From: Nissolia schottii
Lineage: Eukaryota; Streptophyta; Magnoliopsida; Fabales; Fabaceae
NCBI GenBank assembly: GCA_003254905.1
Contig: QANU01057090.1
Span: 226,398 to 290,397, forward strand
Length of the DNA: 64,000 bases
Direction of reading: 5' to 3'
Shown here: positions 15,701 to 28,558 of the stretch, one piece after another
Layout: each line of letters opens with the position of its first letter
How positions within the stretch are numbered: position 1 is the stretch's first letter
Program-made: the position numbers and the translations under genes
The notes under the pieces: generated by a model
What the model saw: only the letters and a program-made list of their open reading frames with translations
The model's database searches: none
What the model was told of the DNA's origin: nothing

Positions 15701-16294
15701 TTTTAATCTTGATCAAGTAATTGTATGTGAGAGATGAGTATGAAAATATGGTAAAATCCCCTTATCTTGAGTCTTTAATGTTCTATTTGTATTTAGGAGG
15801 TAGAACCTAACCATTGATTGGATAGTAACGCACGTGCCCTTGTCATGAGCTTTACGGGGGATCCGTTATGCCATATAGGCCACGATGGGCTTTTTATCAT
15901 GCTTTAACACTATGCCGGTTACATCATGTGTGGAGTTTGCATGCTCAGATTCTTTTGTAAGTTGAGATATTTATATTATCTTGTAGGTTATGGTTCATGT
16001 GATTGAGTAGTTGGATTGGGCCTATGACATTGGGCTATCACAAATGTGAACTAATAACTCATATTTGAGATTTTTAGATTTAGCCTGTAATAATTTTTCA
16101 CACCATTTCAACAACATGTCACGAATGATGATACTCTATCTTGCCGTTGAAGGTCCCTTCGAAGGTCAAGACTTTTTTTTGGTGAAAATTAGCCCATGAA
16201 AGAATTTCTTTTAAACATAAGATCAGGGAAAAGTTATCATATATGTGACACTTGCCCCCGATGTCAACATTGTCTAGAATCATTGATGCACTAT
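12714..16294. other. Intergenic, no gene supported
   Basis: 12714-13080 is C-rich on the plus strand and 13370-13480 G-rich, giving long but unrecognisable frames (His/Pro/Ser-rich on one strand, Gly/Arg-rich on the other). 13900-14800 is moderately GC and contains several overlapping frames without motifs, possibly decayed retroelement DNA. No splice-linked exon chain could be built. Confidence 0.5.
15564..15727. repeat. Imperfect tandem duplication, about 80-bp unit
   Basis: Two adjacent units share TTTTGTATGGTC, AAATCT, GGTGGTACAT, GGTCATT/GATCATT and ATCAAGT in the same order. Origin unknown. Confidence 0.65.
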
Positions 16295-16302
16295 CTACTC
16301 AC

Positions 16303-17053
16303 TAGGGATGGCAATGGGGTAGGATGGGGTGGGTTTTACCTCACTTCGATCTCCCCCTGCAGGCTATTAACACTAATCTTTACCCACCCCATCCCTACTC
16401 ACAGGTTTTAAACATTATAACATGCACCCGCCCCGTGGGTATCCACCCCACCCCTTCTTTTAAAACACTTGCTAAAATACTATAAAAGTCAATCCACATA
16501 TAGATTGACATAATCATATAATGAAGTACCACAAATGTCAACAATCAACATTGATTAAATATAGAAAGATCTAATAGCAATAAAATAACAAGTAAATAAC
16601 AACTAAGTTTCCAATAAGTCACACAGAAATATCTAAGATACATATAAGTTCCAAGCAACAACCAAGTCACTTATTGTCTCTTGTGCAGCTTCCCAACTCT
16701 TGAAGCTATCATTCTTCACTATCTCCATCAGTGGCTGGCGACACAGCATCGTGAGGGAGAGAGATGCGAGAAAAATATGAGGAAGATGAGAGGAGCTTGT
16801 CCTATCATTGGCTGGCAGCATGAAGCTGCAAGAGAGAGAGAGACAAGACTCATGAGAGAGAGAAAGAGACGTAGAGAGAGACAGATTTGTGACTAAGAAT
16901 TAGGTTTACTCTTTGCAACTGTTGAGTTTTTAATAATTAGGATTAGATAATTTTTATATAAATTTTTTATTGTATATATATCTATATATTAATATATTTT
17001 TACAATGTATAAGGTGTGGGACAGGTAGGGGTGGGTTCATGTTGTCGTCCTTA
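16303..17053. mobile_element. Degraded hAT-like remnant (low confidence)
   Basis: The left end reads TAGGGATGGCAATGGGGTAGG, close to the TAGGG-type ends common in plant hAT elements. The proposed right end on the other strand (TAAGGACGACAACATG) matches only loosely. Flanks CTACTCAC (16295-16302) and TTAGTCAC (17054-17061) agree at six of eight positions. The interior includes GGGT/ACCC-rich words and a GA-rich patch at 16829-16882. No transposase is visible. Confidence 0.4.
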
Positions 17054-17061
17054 TTAGTCAC

Positions 17062-19382
17062 ATGTCCACATAGCACTCAAGGTTGACGCATCCTGAGAAT
17101 CACTAATGCATCTATAACTTAACAGGGTTGACCCTTTTGGCGTTGGAGTGACTTACACCCATCCCTTTTTTGGAGGTCATGACATTTCTAATTTGGAAGA
17201 TTTAGCTTGCACGCGCTATGAAAAAATTTTCAGTGACAATTTGACTGCACCTTAAGAAGTTGTTTCTTTTAGTCTGCTATTAGCAGAGGAATTAAAGAGA
17301 CATTTTTTGCTTATTTAAAAATGTTGTTTTGTTATTCGGGATACCCCTTTTTTGCTTGCTAGTTCTATCCTATTGGATTGCCTCTCTTTTAATGACTCGT
17401 TTGTTGCAATGAAATATTTATTATTGTAATTAAAAAAAAGTGCTCAATGATTATAAAAAAAATTAGTTTATTGCAATGCACTAATCATGTAGTTCTTTTT
17501 TACACTGTCGCCTAATTAAATCTTGATACATTAGTTAAACTGTTTAACTTTCTCAGTCATTACTCTAAAAGTTGTGTACATGAAAGAATTGATTGGATGG
17601 CATTGTAAAAAGTTTAAAACTATTCAATACGTAACATTTAAACTCTTGACAATATTTATATATGCAAGATAAGGGTTGCACTATGGTCATTATCTATACT
17701 AATAGATAAAAGGAGTAGAAAAAAGAAATCATTTCTTTGGTCTCTAGTATCTTTTTCCATATTTATCCATAGTTTATTTTGTGCATATTCACTCTCTACT
17801 ACCTACTACCCACTATCACTCTCTACTATCTCTTTAACTAACTTACAAAATTACTTAAAAATATAATCACTCTATTTTTTTGGTCAAAATAATCACTCAC
17901 TCCATTTCACTTATTTGACAAGTATGAAGTATATGTTAAACTCACTAGTGTCCATAAACGACGACTACTTGACCTATCAAACATTTAAGGCCGGTTGTTG
18001 TCGTTGTTGGTTTTTTTAATCATTTATTGTTTCAATTCTAAGTACAAAATTATCACATTGTTTTTAGTTTGTTTCTTATATATTTTTTTAAATTGTGAAA
18101 AAATCATTAAAAAATCATATTTCTTATTTTTATTTTATATTTTTCTATCTTATTTACAAAATTATGAAAAATAAAAAAATAACCACAAATAAATAATGTG
18201 ACATTTTTTATAATTAAAAGTTAAATACAAAAAGAAAATCCAAACTCTTCTAAGAATTAATGATGTTTATTGTCAAACTAACCCATGGATCTAACCAAAT
18301 CCAACTCGCATCAACAAGTTGGGTTGGGTTGATAAATTCATAGCCCACCAAGTATGGAGGATTTAGAAATTTTCAACCTTCCCATCAAATCCATCCAATT
18401 TTTTTGTCAACCATTGTGACAAAAATTTAATTAATCACTTGAATAATTACAAGTATATTAAAAGAATTGATCATAAATAATTAAAAAATATCTGGGAGAC
18501 CTAACAAATTGGTTTGTTTGGTCTCTTTATGCAACTCTAGGTTAACATCTGCTATATTATCATCAAATAGCTGAATCCTGCTAAAATTTTTAGTGCATTT
18601 AAACAGTTAATGATAAAGGATCTAACGATAAAACCATCATGGATAAGGAAGTTTTGGGCCATCGTGGCAAGCATCTAACCCAATTCATTGTAAATAATTT
18701 TAGGCCGAGTTATTTTGCAGAAGTCCTAGTCATGAATCACTGGAGTATGTATATATTGAAAATTGATTAGGAGATGAGAAGTGCACCCTAACCAGAAAGG
18801 TGTAGCATAAACACTGATTAAGAGATGAGAGTCGCATGCTAACCTAAAAAACACAGACCCCCCACGTCTAATTCAATGTATTTATGTTATCTTTTGCTTT
18901 CATTTCGATTTCATTTCAATTTCGTCCCCAACCCCACCATAACCTCAAGTTCATAATCAAATCAGTCAAATGATTTTATAGTTATGGGACCTCCTGGCGC
19001 CATAATCCCGACCAAAAAACTGTAGCCAAATGAAACCTACCCTGCATTCCTTCAACGAATCACTGCTCGCCACGTCGCAAACCACCCAACGCATAGGTTA
19101 CGTACCAAGCCAGCTGCACCTCTCTAATTGGAGGGTACAAAAACAATAAAAACTCAGGTGGGAGCACTTAAATATTGCCGTTCTAAAAATCATTCACTCC
19201 TCCCAACACCACCACCTCTTCCATTTATTCCCCTTTCAAAAATTTTCCCATTTTTCTTTTCACTTTTTTTTTTCAAATTTGGGCACCGCTTAATAGTTTT
19301 TAGATCTAAAAACCGCACACACACAAGCAGAGGCAGAAGAAGAAGACGACGACGACGAAGAAGAAGCCTCTCTCTACCAACA
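17062..19382. other. Intergenic and upstream region of the ADIP-type gene
   Basis: No gene is recognised. 18744-18855 holds two diverged copies of a unit containing GATTAGGAGATGAGA / GATTAAGAGATGAGA. The last 250 bases contain T-rich and CT-rich tracts and a purine-rich GAAGAAGACGACG string (about 19338-19365) just ahead of the start codon, as expected for a 5' leader. No clear TATA box could be assigned. Confidence 0.5.
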
Positions 19383-22300
19383 ATGCCGCCAACTGAGGGA
19401 GACTTCGATCTTAGGGTAAACCTCCGCCATTCCTCTTCTCCCTTCTCGTTCCGTTTGTAAATTCTAACTATCTTTCTCTCTTTTTGATTTTTGCAGCCTT
19501 CTGCATTTTCAGCCGGGTTAGTTATTCCTCTCGCTCTTCGATTATCTCTTCCGTTTTTTCCACTCTGATCCCCAATCACATTGTGGTGTGTTGAGGCATT
19601 TTTGTCGTTTCTGCGTGTTTTCCAGAGAGTACACGTTCGCCGATGTGGGGAATTTGGAGCATTGCGCCAAGTACTTGAACCAATCACTCATCACTTTCGG
19701 CTTCCCTGCTTCCTTGGATCTTTTCGCTAATGACCCCGTGAGATTTTAATTTTCCATGTTCCCTTATTCTCTCGCTGAAAATGATTATTTATTGCTAATT
19801 AAAAAGGAAAAAAAACAATGTTTTTGTGTAGGTTTCAATTGCACGGACTTGCAATTGCTTATACTTCTTGCTGCAGCAGAGGCAGCGCGACGTTGAATTC
19901 AGAGAATCTGCTAATGAACAGAGACAGCGGTAAATTTGCTCACATTGCAAAATGTTCCATCAAATTGGGAGGGGTTTCAACTTTCAATATACGATGTCCT
20001 TTAATTAAATGTTGCAGACTATTATCCGACATATCGAGATTAGAGGCCAAAGTTGAGAGGCTTGAAGGACAACTACAAGCAAAAGACAGGGAAATAGCTA
20101 CCATTACTAGAACGGTGAGCATATACGCCCTTACATTACAAATCTAGACTAGTTTTGGCAAACGTAAAGCATGTTGTTATTGTCTTACTTAAAAGTAAAG
20201 ATTAAAATGTGTCAATTATGCAAGCATTCAAAAATTTCCTTTGTTAAAAAGCAATGCCTACTGTATTTGTTTTTTTTGTTTTTTTAAAACGGATGTTTAA
20301 TTATTCTTGTCTAGGAAGCTAAAAACACTGCAGCTCTCAAGGCTCAAATTGAGAAACTGCAACAAGAGCGGGATGAATTCCAGAGAATGGTTATTGGCAA
20401 TCAGGTTTGAGACTGGATCTGCTTTGGTTATTGCTGTGTGTTGTTTGCCTAACAATGCTTCAAAGTCGATGAGCTCTGACTCTTTTTGCTGTGGTTATTT
20501 GAATGGTGCCAAAGCAAGTAAAGACTCAACAACTGCATGAGATGAAGAAGAAGGAAAAAGAATACATCAAGTTGCAGGTAGGAATCTTCCGGTTTTCTTA
20601 TGGAAAGTTGCATTGTATTTTGATTATTGGTGCTAACGTTGTAGGAACTTTACTGATGAAGTAAGTTATTAGCTTTCTATATTAAGCGGTGATACATGCT
20701 ACTTGTAGGAGAGGCTAAACCAAGTGTTGATGGAGAAGAAGAAGGAATCTAGGTCAGGAATGGAGATAATGAATTTGCTTCAGGTATCAACTACTCACGT
20801 AGGTTTAACTTTGCTTGTAAAATCTTTAGTTTCATAATAATTTGGCATTTGTGATGTTTGTAAACAGAAAGAAGGTCGGCAACGTGGAACATGGAATGGG
20901 AAGAAGGCTGACAATGATTTTTATAAAAAGATTGTATGCAGCTTGATAAGATTTCACCATGTCATTATAAACTTTGTTTTCTGGAGACATCTCCATCACT
21001 TACAATTTATTATAATATTTGAAGGTGGATGCATATGAGGCAAAAAACCAAGAACTCATGGCAGAGAATACTGATTTAAGAGCATTGTTGAGATCAATGC
21101 AGGTAGGCTTCTGATAAATAAATGTTATTTGCTGAAATTTCTACTTGCAGACAAGTTTATGGATGCAACATTTGTTTCATTGGTGCATATTTTCATTGAT
21201 TCTCCTTGATGTGATTTTGGATCTTTCATCAACCTTTGCTCTGTATCATTCATTGTATGCTATTTTTTAATCATTCATCTTGATTTTGATTTTCATCTGT
21301 TATTTTGATTTGTTTCTGACCTTGGGTCTGTATGATAAAGGCCATTATTCTGTTATACCCCTCTCCTTGAACCAGGGTCCTTGACCTAGATCATGGATTT
21401 GTGATTGTATTGATCACAGGTAGATATGCGTGATTTCTTAAATGCTCCTAATGGACTACCAAAGGAATCTCTTACTACCAGTGATAGAGCTGACAGTGAT
21501 CCTTCACATTCTCCATTGGTTGGGAGGACGGTAAGGAAGCTTTATAATGTTTCATACATTGTACCCAGTGTCCAACTGCCAAATGAAATTAATGATTTTT
21601 TACTGCAGGATGTATTTGACCTTCCTTTTCACATGGCCAGAGATCAAATAGAAGAAAGTCTTCGAACCAAGATGGCTTCCATAAAGGTACTTACTAGTGT
21701 AACTTTCAACTTTTAAGTATTTGCAGATATAGTTTGCTTGTTTTAGTTGTTAATCGCTTGAAAATTGAAATACAAAGGAGCGCATGGTTCAATTGCAAGA
21801 TGCTCAGAAAGGTGCAGAAGTTACTTCAGAGGCTACTGAGAGGGAACTTGAGCTTGAAGCTCAACTTGTTGAAGCAAGGAGCATCATACAGGAGCAGGTA
21901 ATGTCTGCTGAAGCATGTCTATGCCTGTAACAATTCCTGTATTACTATAAGTTCTAATCTTTATTAATTGATTTTTGTGGCTTCTAGTCTTCAAAAACTG
22001 GAAAGATCTTGGATCAATATTATGGAGCCATTTTATAGTCAAAACAGTTTTTTTTTTCCTCTGGTTCATTCCAATCTTGTACCTCCAGTCAAATGATTTT
22101 CTCTTCCAACAAAACCTTGGGCTTGCTCGTTAACAATGGAATGAAATGACATTGATTCAACAGGTGAATTTTACAATAAGGGAAGCTAGCTTATATAAGG
22201 AAGCGCTAGCTTGCATTACAAGTCTCAGCTAGCGAGCTAGTATAACAGAAATTAACTACCTACAACTAACTGAACCAGTAATAACAGACTAACAGAATAC

Positions 22301-23684
22301 GTATAATGTGTAGGTGAGGTATAGTGTGGTGTGGTGTATGAGAGAAGAAGCGAACTACTTCTATAATATGGTTACTTGTAGTCATGATTTTCAATCTAAC
22401 TGCATGGCAGTAGTTTGCTGAGTGCTGGTGCGCATTAATTTGGCATTGCATTGCACGTTTAGGTGTGAGAATAATGTGATACTTGTGTTATCTTGCAGGC
22501 ATCCATAATGTCTAAACATCTTGCAAAGTCTGACAGGCCAAGGTAAATAGATTTGTCAAGAACTGTATAATTATGTATAGATACAGTAAATTGAATTGCT
22601 TTTCTAATTTTACAGGGAATCTATGATCTCATCACCAGCTGAGGTATGTATTTATATATAATATAATATATTTGTTTTCCTTTTTCCTTTTCTGGGTGGT
22701 CTGTCACAAAAATTTAGTAGTCAACCAAATTTTATAAAATTGAGATGCTAAAGGTTTTCATAGTGTCAATATGTGATTTGTTGTGGTTGGTTGGTAAGTT
22801 GCCGTGGAAAATTGTTTGCAGTGAAGTATGCTTTAGTTTGAAAAGTGATTAGGGCCTCATACGAACTAGTAGAATTTCTTTTTGCACATATCCTCTAAAG
22901 CTGCTATGTTCTTGACGTGATTTTTGAGTTAGTTTTCTGTATTTTCATGTCAGACATAGCATCTGATATTCATATATCTTTTGTACATTTTGATATTGTA
23001 TGCAACTGGGAAATTGGGCAGTTGTCCGGTGAGTCTCAGTGTCGAATAAAGTTTCCAATGTTAGGTATCTTAATTGAGGTCATAGGGCATATCATCTTTG
23101 TTTGGGAGAATGCAAACTTACCAAGGAAGATATGCATATGTCAGTAGCTCTCTAGTTCATAGGATTCAATTGGCATGGTAGGACTAGATAAAAAATTGAT
23201 AGTTTTTCTTTATTTTTAGACTGAGTTGATTGTTTTTCCTTTCATTTCTGTCACTTGTATACATGCAAGTATCTCTTTGTTTTGATGGCTGTGATTCTGA
23301 AAATTTCTTCAAAATGTGCTTATGTGGTTAAAACCCATTGGATTCCCTCTAGATGGAGTAACTCATTAAGCACATTGTCAGAATCTGGTTTTTTTCAATA
23401 AAACCGATCTGTTGCCTGAAATCCTGAAGCTAAATTGTTAGTACTGGGAATTAGAGAAATGTGACCGAATAAAAAGACTGAGTATTGTATGATTGCGGTA
23501 TTCAATTTTGAAGTTGAAATGTTTATCATGTGTAATCACTCTAGCAATTGGTAGCTTCTAATATCAAATGAGGTGAAATTATTGCTGTCATTACTTCCCA
23601 TTTAGCATCAGACTCAGTTTGTCATATTGATTTGTCTGCGTTGTGATATTGTTCTTTCTTGACTTACAGGCAGTGTGTAACTAA
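19383..23684 (+). CDS. ADIP-like coiled-coil protein (afadin/alpha-actinin-binding family), 16 exons
   Basis: Exons: 19383-19415, 19497-19516, 19626-19737, 19832-19929, 20018-20114, 20315-20404, 20515-20577, 20709-20783, 20868-20933, 21025-21102, 21420-21530, 21609-21686, 21778-21897, 22499-22542, 22616-22643 and 23670-23684. All obey GT...AG and sum to 1128 nt, giving 375 residues plus TAA. The N-terminal 50 residues (FADVGNLEHCAKYLNQSL, then ITFGFPASLDLF) are the signature of the ADIP domain. The middle is Glu/Lys/Gln heptad-rich coiled coil (residues about 85-240 and 300-355). The animal relative links actin and centriolar-satellite structures; the plant role is not settled, so a cytoskeletal or scaffold job is inference only. 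The start ATG is preceded by a purine-rich leader and is the only one in frame with the domain. Exon 13 has a weak acceptor (ACAAAG). The last exon adds just four residues. Confidence 0.9.
22140..22300. other. Possible retroelement fragment inside intron 13 of the ADIP-type gene
   Basis: A TATATAAGG string follows several GCTAGC words, and a run of AACTAAC/ACTAACAG words follows, a layout seen in some Copia LTRs. No second LTR or target duplication was found, so this is only a suggestion. The surrounding intron (21898-22498) is unusually long for this gene. Confidence 0.25.
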
Positions 23685-23983
23685 CGAAGTTTAGGGCACG
23701 TACACTTGGTGCTTCGCACTATAGTTGGTTCTGTAGTGTAACATGCAGGGACAGCAAGCTTTTAGCCTGTGTAACTAATTTTGCGGGTCCATCCTCCACG
23801 CCCTGGTTTATGTTGACAGGTCCCGTATGGTGGAATATCGTTGTAATTACTATGATGTTGTAATTAGTCTTGTACCCTTGGAGCTGCTTCTAGCAGAGAA
23901 GAGATATTTATGTCACGACGACTAATCAAATTACTAATAGTAGTAGCATTTATTATTGGCATCTACAAAGATTTTTCTAAGAG

Positions 23984-24151
23984 AAATGTTTTGGAATATT
24001 TAACTCATTAAGCTATTTATTAACTTATACATTTTTGTGAATGACACTTAGTATTTTTAGAGACAACTCTTAAACCCTAAACCTACAAGTGTCATTCATA
24101 AAAATTGATCAATTAATAAGTAAGTTAATGAGTTAGATTTTTCAAATAATT
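23984..24151. mobile_element. Small foldback MITE
   Basis: Arms 23984-24051 and 24084-24151 are inverted copies (TAACTCATTAA... and ...GTGAATGACACTTAG against CAAGTGTCATTCATAAA...) around a 32-base loop. It lies about 300 bases past the stop codon of the ADIP-type gene, probably beyond its 3' UTR. No clear target duplication was found. Confidence 0.65.
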
Positions 24152-25473
24152 TTATTTTTATAATGCCACATGCTTCGTGACGCATTTGTTAGGTGGGACA
24201 TTGAAGGTCATAAAACATATAGGAGAAAGGAGTGGCAGTTTGGAAAGGAAATGCAGAGCAAAAAAGGGATAATGAGATTGAATCTTAATATTGGAGTAAA
24301 AAAATTTGTCCATCTTTGCATCTTAAAAGCTATTTGAATGGGGTAAAATTTCGGTTAAGTTTATGTATTTTTTCTTTCTGCGTGTAACGAAATCATTCAC
24401 TGATAAGGGGAAGAACATTACAATCACTAATGACAAGAATAGCAAGGCAAACAAGTGTTCATAAATTAAATTCATGTAATTTCGATCTCTACACCTGTTA
24501 ACCAAACACACTTAAGAAGAGTAAAACATATTTTTATTTGTTTGCCTTAGAGGTACATTATTAGACAGCTTAGATTATTGAACATTTTCCTTAATTCTAA
24601 GGGATTCCACAGTTGTTGTACTTTTGTAATTGTTTCATTTATTTTCGTCTTAACAAACAATCTGGCTGGCCGAGCGTTCTTTTCATCGATTAGCCCAATA
24701 TAATTTTAAATGCCTTGTAGGGTATCATGAGATGCTGGTGAAATTAGAAGCCTTAAAAGCGTGACTTAGTTTTGAAGAATGATGCTGAAAGGTTGATGGG
24801 TCATTGAGTTGCAAACTTGCAGGTGATGCCGTGACAGTAACAACCAATGCCTCATACATTCCTAGGCCCTTTTTGTTCATCATATTTGCTTCTTGTCCAA
24901 AAGATGACCATAAAATGTTGACATCGGTTATAATGTTTTATAACGTTGTAAAATTGAAAAAGAGATTAAAGTTGATGGACTCTTTTACACCTCTATTATT
25001 ATTATTATTACATTTCAACATCATACAGGGTAAAACTGTTAGTTACTCAAGTGATGCATGACACATTTATCTAACTACTACTTCAAGTATGCAACAAATC
25101 TTTTACATGCACGACCAAATGCTTGTTGCTGTTGTAATCCCATCTCTTCACATCAGTTGAAGGTGGCAACACTAGAGTTTTAGGCACAACTAGCTACAAT
25201 TAGACTATTTAAATCTAAAATAATTCTGATGTGTGTAAGCTTATTATTCTAAATGTTATGTGTATATATGAATAATTGTGCCAACTCATATTCCATCCCT
25301 AATAGAGTTTACACTTTAATAAAATCTCATCTAATAGTAAATAAAGTGTGGGTCAACATGACACAATATTCTATGTAAAATACATATGAGTACATATAAC
25401 AAATATTTTTTCCTCACACGACATTTTTCTTATTCTAATGTAAAGGTAAAAGTAAAAGCATAACAGGTTATAT
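24152..25473. other. Intergenic between two convergent genes, nothing seen
   Basis: This is the space between the plus-strand ADIP-type gene and the minus-strand DUF688-like gene, so it carries both 3' ends. No further gene or element is supported. A short (ATT)n run lies at about 24995-25010. Confidence 0.55.
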
Positions 25474-26064
25474 TCATCTATCTCGCCTTGCAATTGAAAT
25501 AAGAACTCTGCTAATATGCATAGGGAAGCAGAATGCCCTTCCATATACATGATTTCTTGTAGGACTCTCCGAGCTTGTTGACCGCAACGAAGGACGGCTC
25601 TTCACCAAAGACAGAGAAGAAGAAGAAGAGAAACTCGAACCACGCGGCGAGGCCATCGATTCGGAATCAGAGCTGCAATCAGAATCATCTTCATTATAAT
25701 TGAGGCCTTGATCTTGGTGCTTCTTGTTGCTTCTCCCAGGCCTAACCCTTTTCATCCAAAACCTAAGTCTCGTGTATTTCGAAGGCTTCGGATCATCGAG
25801 GCTGAGGTTTTGGATGCATGGCTTGGGGAGGCCCAAGCTGAGAAGTGCCGGTGGAGGAGTGAGTGGCGGAATCTTTTCCTTCGGCGCCTCTTTTGGTATC
25901 CCAGGTTGCATTTCCCATATGAATGGAATCCCTTCGCCGCTGCGGTAGTAAGAGAGGCGAGAGGAGCACCCGAAGGATGATCTCCTTGACAAGATCTTGC
26001 TCAATGACTTCTCATTTCTTTGATTCTCAAAATCCATCATGTATAGCCTTCTGATTATTTTCAA
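25474..26064 (-). CDS. DUF688-like protein, intronless
   Basis: A single 196-residue frame. Two further ATG codons at 26040 and 26037 give MMDFENQRNEKSL and may be the real start (188 or 187 aa). After a short Arg/Ser-rich start comes the hallmark IPFIWEMQPGIPKE (about residues 46-59), then PPLTPPPALLSLGLPKP. These proline-flanked 'PF.WE..PG.P' motifs are typical of the plant DUF688 family, whose biochemical role is unknown. A basic segment (RLRFWMKRVRPGRSNKK, about 99-115), an acidic DDSDCSSDSES stretch and a poly-Ser run follow. The C-terminus is basic (ISRVLISIARRDR). There is no signal peptide or transmembrane helix. The basic, low-complexity make-up would allow nuclear or membrane-peripheral location, but nothing in the sequence decides. 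It converges with the ADIP-type gene. Confidence 0.8.
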   Translation of the reverse strand: MKIIRRLYMMDFENQRNEKSLSKILSRRSSFGCSSRLSYYRSGEGIPFIWEMQPGIPKEAPKEKIPPLTPPPALLSLGLPKPCIQNLSLDDPKPSKYTRLRFWMKRVRPGRSNKKHQDQGLNYNEDDSDCSSDSESMASPRGSSFSSSSSLSLVKSRPSLRSTSSESPTRNHVYGRAFCFPMHISRVLISIARRDR

Positions 26065-28004
26065 CCTAACAATTTTGGATGCAGAGGAAGTTGTACGTGT
26101 GTTTATATATTTGGGACTTATTTGGTAAGGAATTAATATTTGGTACTTCGGTACATGTTATATATACATATCAACATGTGTGTTGAATTTGACCAATTTA
26201 GAGTGGAAAACACACTCAATGTTCCTTTTGTTAGTTTGATTGATAATGTGTTACTTCTAGTTTGAGTGACTTGGTGTCCTTTTTTGTATTGGTAAGGAAT
26301 CAAATTGTGAAGCAAAAAGGAAAGTGTGTCGTTGTTTCTAAGTCTACTATCGACCTAGTAGTTATTGTTATTGTATTGTATATTGTTGGCCGGTCTCTTG
26401 TGCATGTGCGATAACCAAACCCGTAAGATTTGGCCTTCGTCTTAGTTTAGCAGACTACCTTTATTCCTGCGTTGGTTTACTATGTGAATGGAAGGGCTTG
26501 AGATTGAGATGGATCATATTAGCCATGTGGTAAGGAGCGAATTTAAGGTGTATTCAGACCGGAAACTTTCTTTTTCTTTTGTCATGTTCTATTAGATGTC
26601 TTACACATTAATATTTTGAGTTAGGATTGTGAGTCATGATGCTGATGTGTGAAACATCTAACGAAATAGAATAAGAAAAAAAATTGCTTTAAAAGCACCT
26701 AAGAATTTTGTTGTGATATTACTCATGCGGGATAAAATTCACTCCTCCCTTAATCAATGTCTATTCATCCTTATCCAACCAATCACTCTTTATCACATGA
26801 AAAAATAAGTAATACATATGCGATAATTGCTTTACATTTTTGTTTTTTTAAAAAATAATTGTTAGCTAAAGATTGGACTCTAGGCCTCTTAGTTATTAAA
26901 ATTCAAATAATGTGTCAAAAATTATTTCTAACTTTTGAAAGATGCAATTAAATGTTTTGATATCTTAATAGTTTCGTGTTTATATATGAGAAAAAATATT
27001 TTTTAATCAAAAAGATTTTTAAAAAATCAGAAAATAATTAACTTTTAATTACTTTAAAAATAAGTAAAAGTTGCTTATAATAAAGTACCTTTTTTTGAAA
27101 AAATTCTGATTATTGTATTAAACTTTTTTTGAAGTTTATTCCTCCTCTTTCGTTCAAACACACCTTAAAACTCTCATGTAGCATTGATACATGACAACTA
27201 AAGCTCATCTACAATGGAACTTCACAAAGTATCAAGGTTTTGGTTGGGAAAATGATTACTTTTCTCCAGTGCGGAGAAAGCAAGGTCCATTACTTTGGAA
27301 ATTACCTAATGTTTCATATTCGTTGAATTTGAACGAGTGCAAAACGCTACTAGCTACTATTTCATAATTGTAAGAATGGAGTTGACTTTGACAATCGTTA
27401 TTTTGAATTAATCTATTAATATATATTGTAATTTTAATATAGTTTGTTTATGAGTATGATTTTGGGAACAATTAAGCTAAATGCGGAAGATTTGTTAGTC
27501 CTCGTGTTATATATTTTGTAGTGTTATATTTATATGCATGCCTTAAGAGACAAGGTCACTTTTGTTCTCACCGACTTCAAGAAAAACCCTTTTATTACGA
27601 TTAGGCTTCACCAACGCATTGGTTGGTGTAATACTAGTATGGTATGCATATCTGGTTATAATCCATTAAGCATTGGGAATATTAATTAATTGGGGATTAT
27701 ACGTTCTGCGCGGTTTTCTAATTTCACGCTTAAGTCCGAATTTTCTGTTTCGGATATATATTTTTCCCCTTTTCCTTTGATCTGATATCACGTGATATCT
27801 CATTATTCTCTTTAGTTTCAAGGTTCCTTCTTTCTTCCCTAAATAATGTGAAATAAAATTCATACCTTATCACTCACTCAATACGCGTATACAAACTCTA
27901 ATCGGTGCATCATATACCTTTCTAGATCACGTAAAAAAAAAATTGGTTTCTCAAATACTCTATGGGTCAATACTTCATGCTATTTAATTTATCAACTTTT
28001 GATA
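26065..28004. other. Upstream region of the DUF688-like gene and further intergenic DNA
   Basis: No gene seen. AT-rich with short uninformative frames (for example a Lys/Arg-rich minus-strand frame at 27666-27863). The promoter of the minus-strand gene must lie in the first few hundred bases; GTTTATATATTTGG at 26100-26113 is a possible TATA region (TATATAAAC on the minus strand). Confidence 0.5.
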
Positions 28005-28013
28005 AATTTTATA

Positions 28014-28359
28014 GGCTTAATTATATTTTTAGTCCCTATAAAATTTTAAAGTTTGGTTTAGTCTTATATGAAAGTTTTAGTCTCTGTGAAAGCTAAAAGT
28101 TTGTTTTTAGTCCCTGGAGTTGGATGGGAGTTAACGACGCTGACGTGACTGCTAATGGCGCTGACGCGGCGTGCCACGTGGGATGCCACGTGGCATAACC
28201 CAAAATATTAAAATTTGACCCATACCCACCAACCTATGCCCACCCGACCCAGTTTTAATTTAAAATTAAAAAAAATTGAAACAGCCCCTTAACTCGACCC
28301 CCACCCCACCGTTTGACCACTCCTCTCCGCTGCCGTCGTCCTCCTTCTCCAACCCACCC
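28014..28359 (+). repeat. Left terminal inverted repeat of the MULE
   Basis: Pairs with 30272-30651 in reverse. The match runs from the extreme end through the CACGTG pair and down to CTCCTTCTCCAACCCACC (about 28342-28359). Confidence 0.85.
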
Positions 28360-28558
28360 TCCTCGCCGCGCCACCATGTGCCTTCTATCGCGTTTATCGT
28401 GGTGGAGTGCCCTCGCCGTCCGTCGTGCTTCTCTCTTCTCTCCCGCGCCCTCGCCGCCATGCCGTCGTGCTTCTCTCTTCTCTCTTCTGTCCACCCCCCG
28501 CACAGTGGCTTCCGCGCCGTGGCCATCCATATTTCAGTCCCCACTCCCTCCGCGTCTC
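28360..28558 (+). other. GC-rich MULE interior, left half (possible captured host sequence)
   Basis: Markedly GC-richer than the surrounding DNA, with an internal duplication of CGTCGTGCTTCTCTCTTCTC. It continues after the nested LTR at 30033-30271. Frames are open on several registers (Arg/Pro/Ser-rich), which is expected of such composition and is not proof of coding. Confidence 0.4.

Noticed and set aside
19190..19687. Minus-strand frame of 165 codons
   Set aside because: Arg/Lys-rich product of a CT-rich leader opposite exons 1-3 of the ADIP-type gene.
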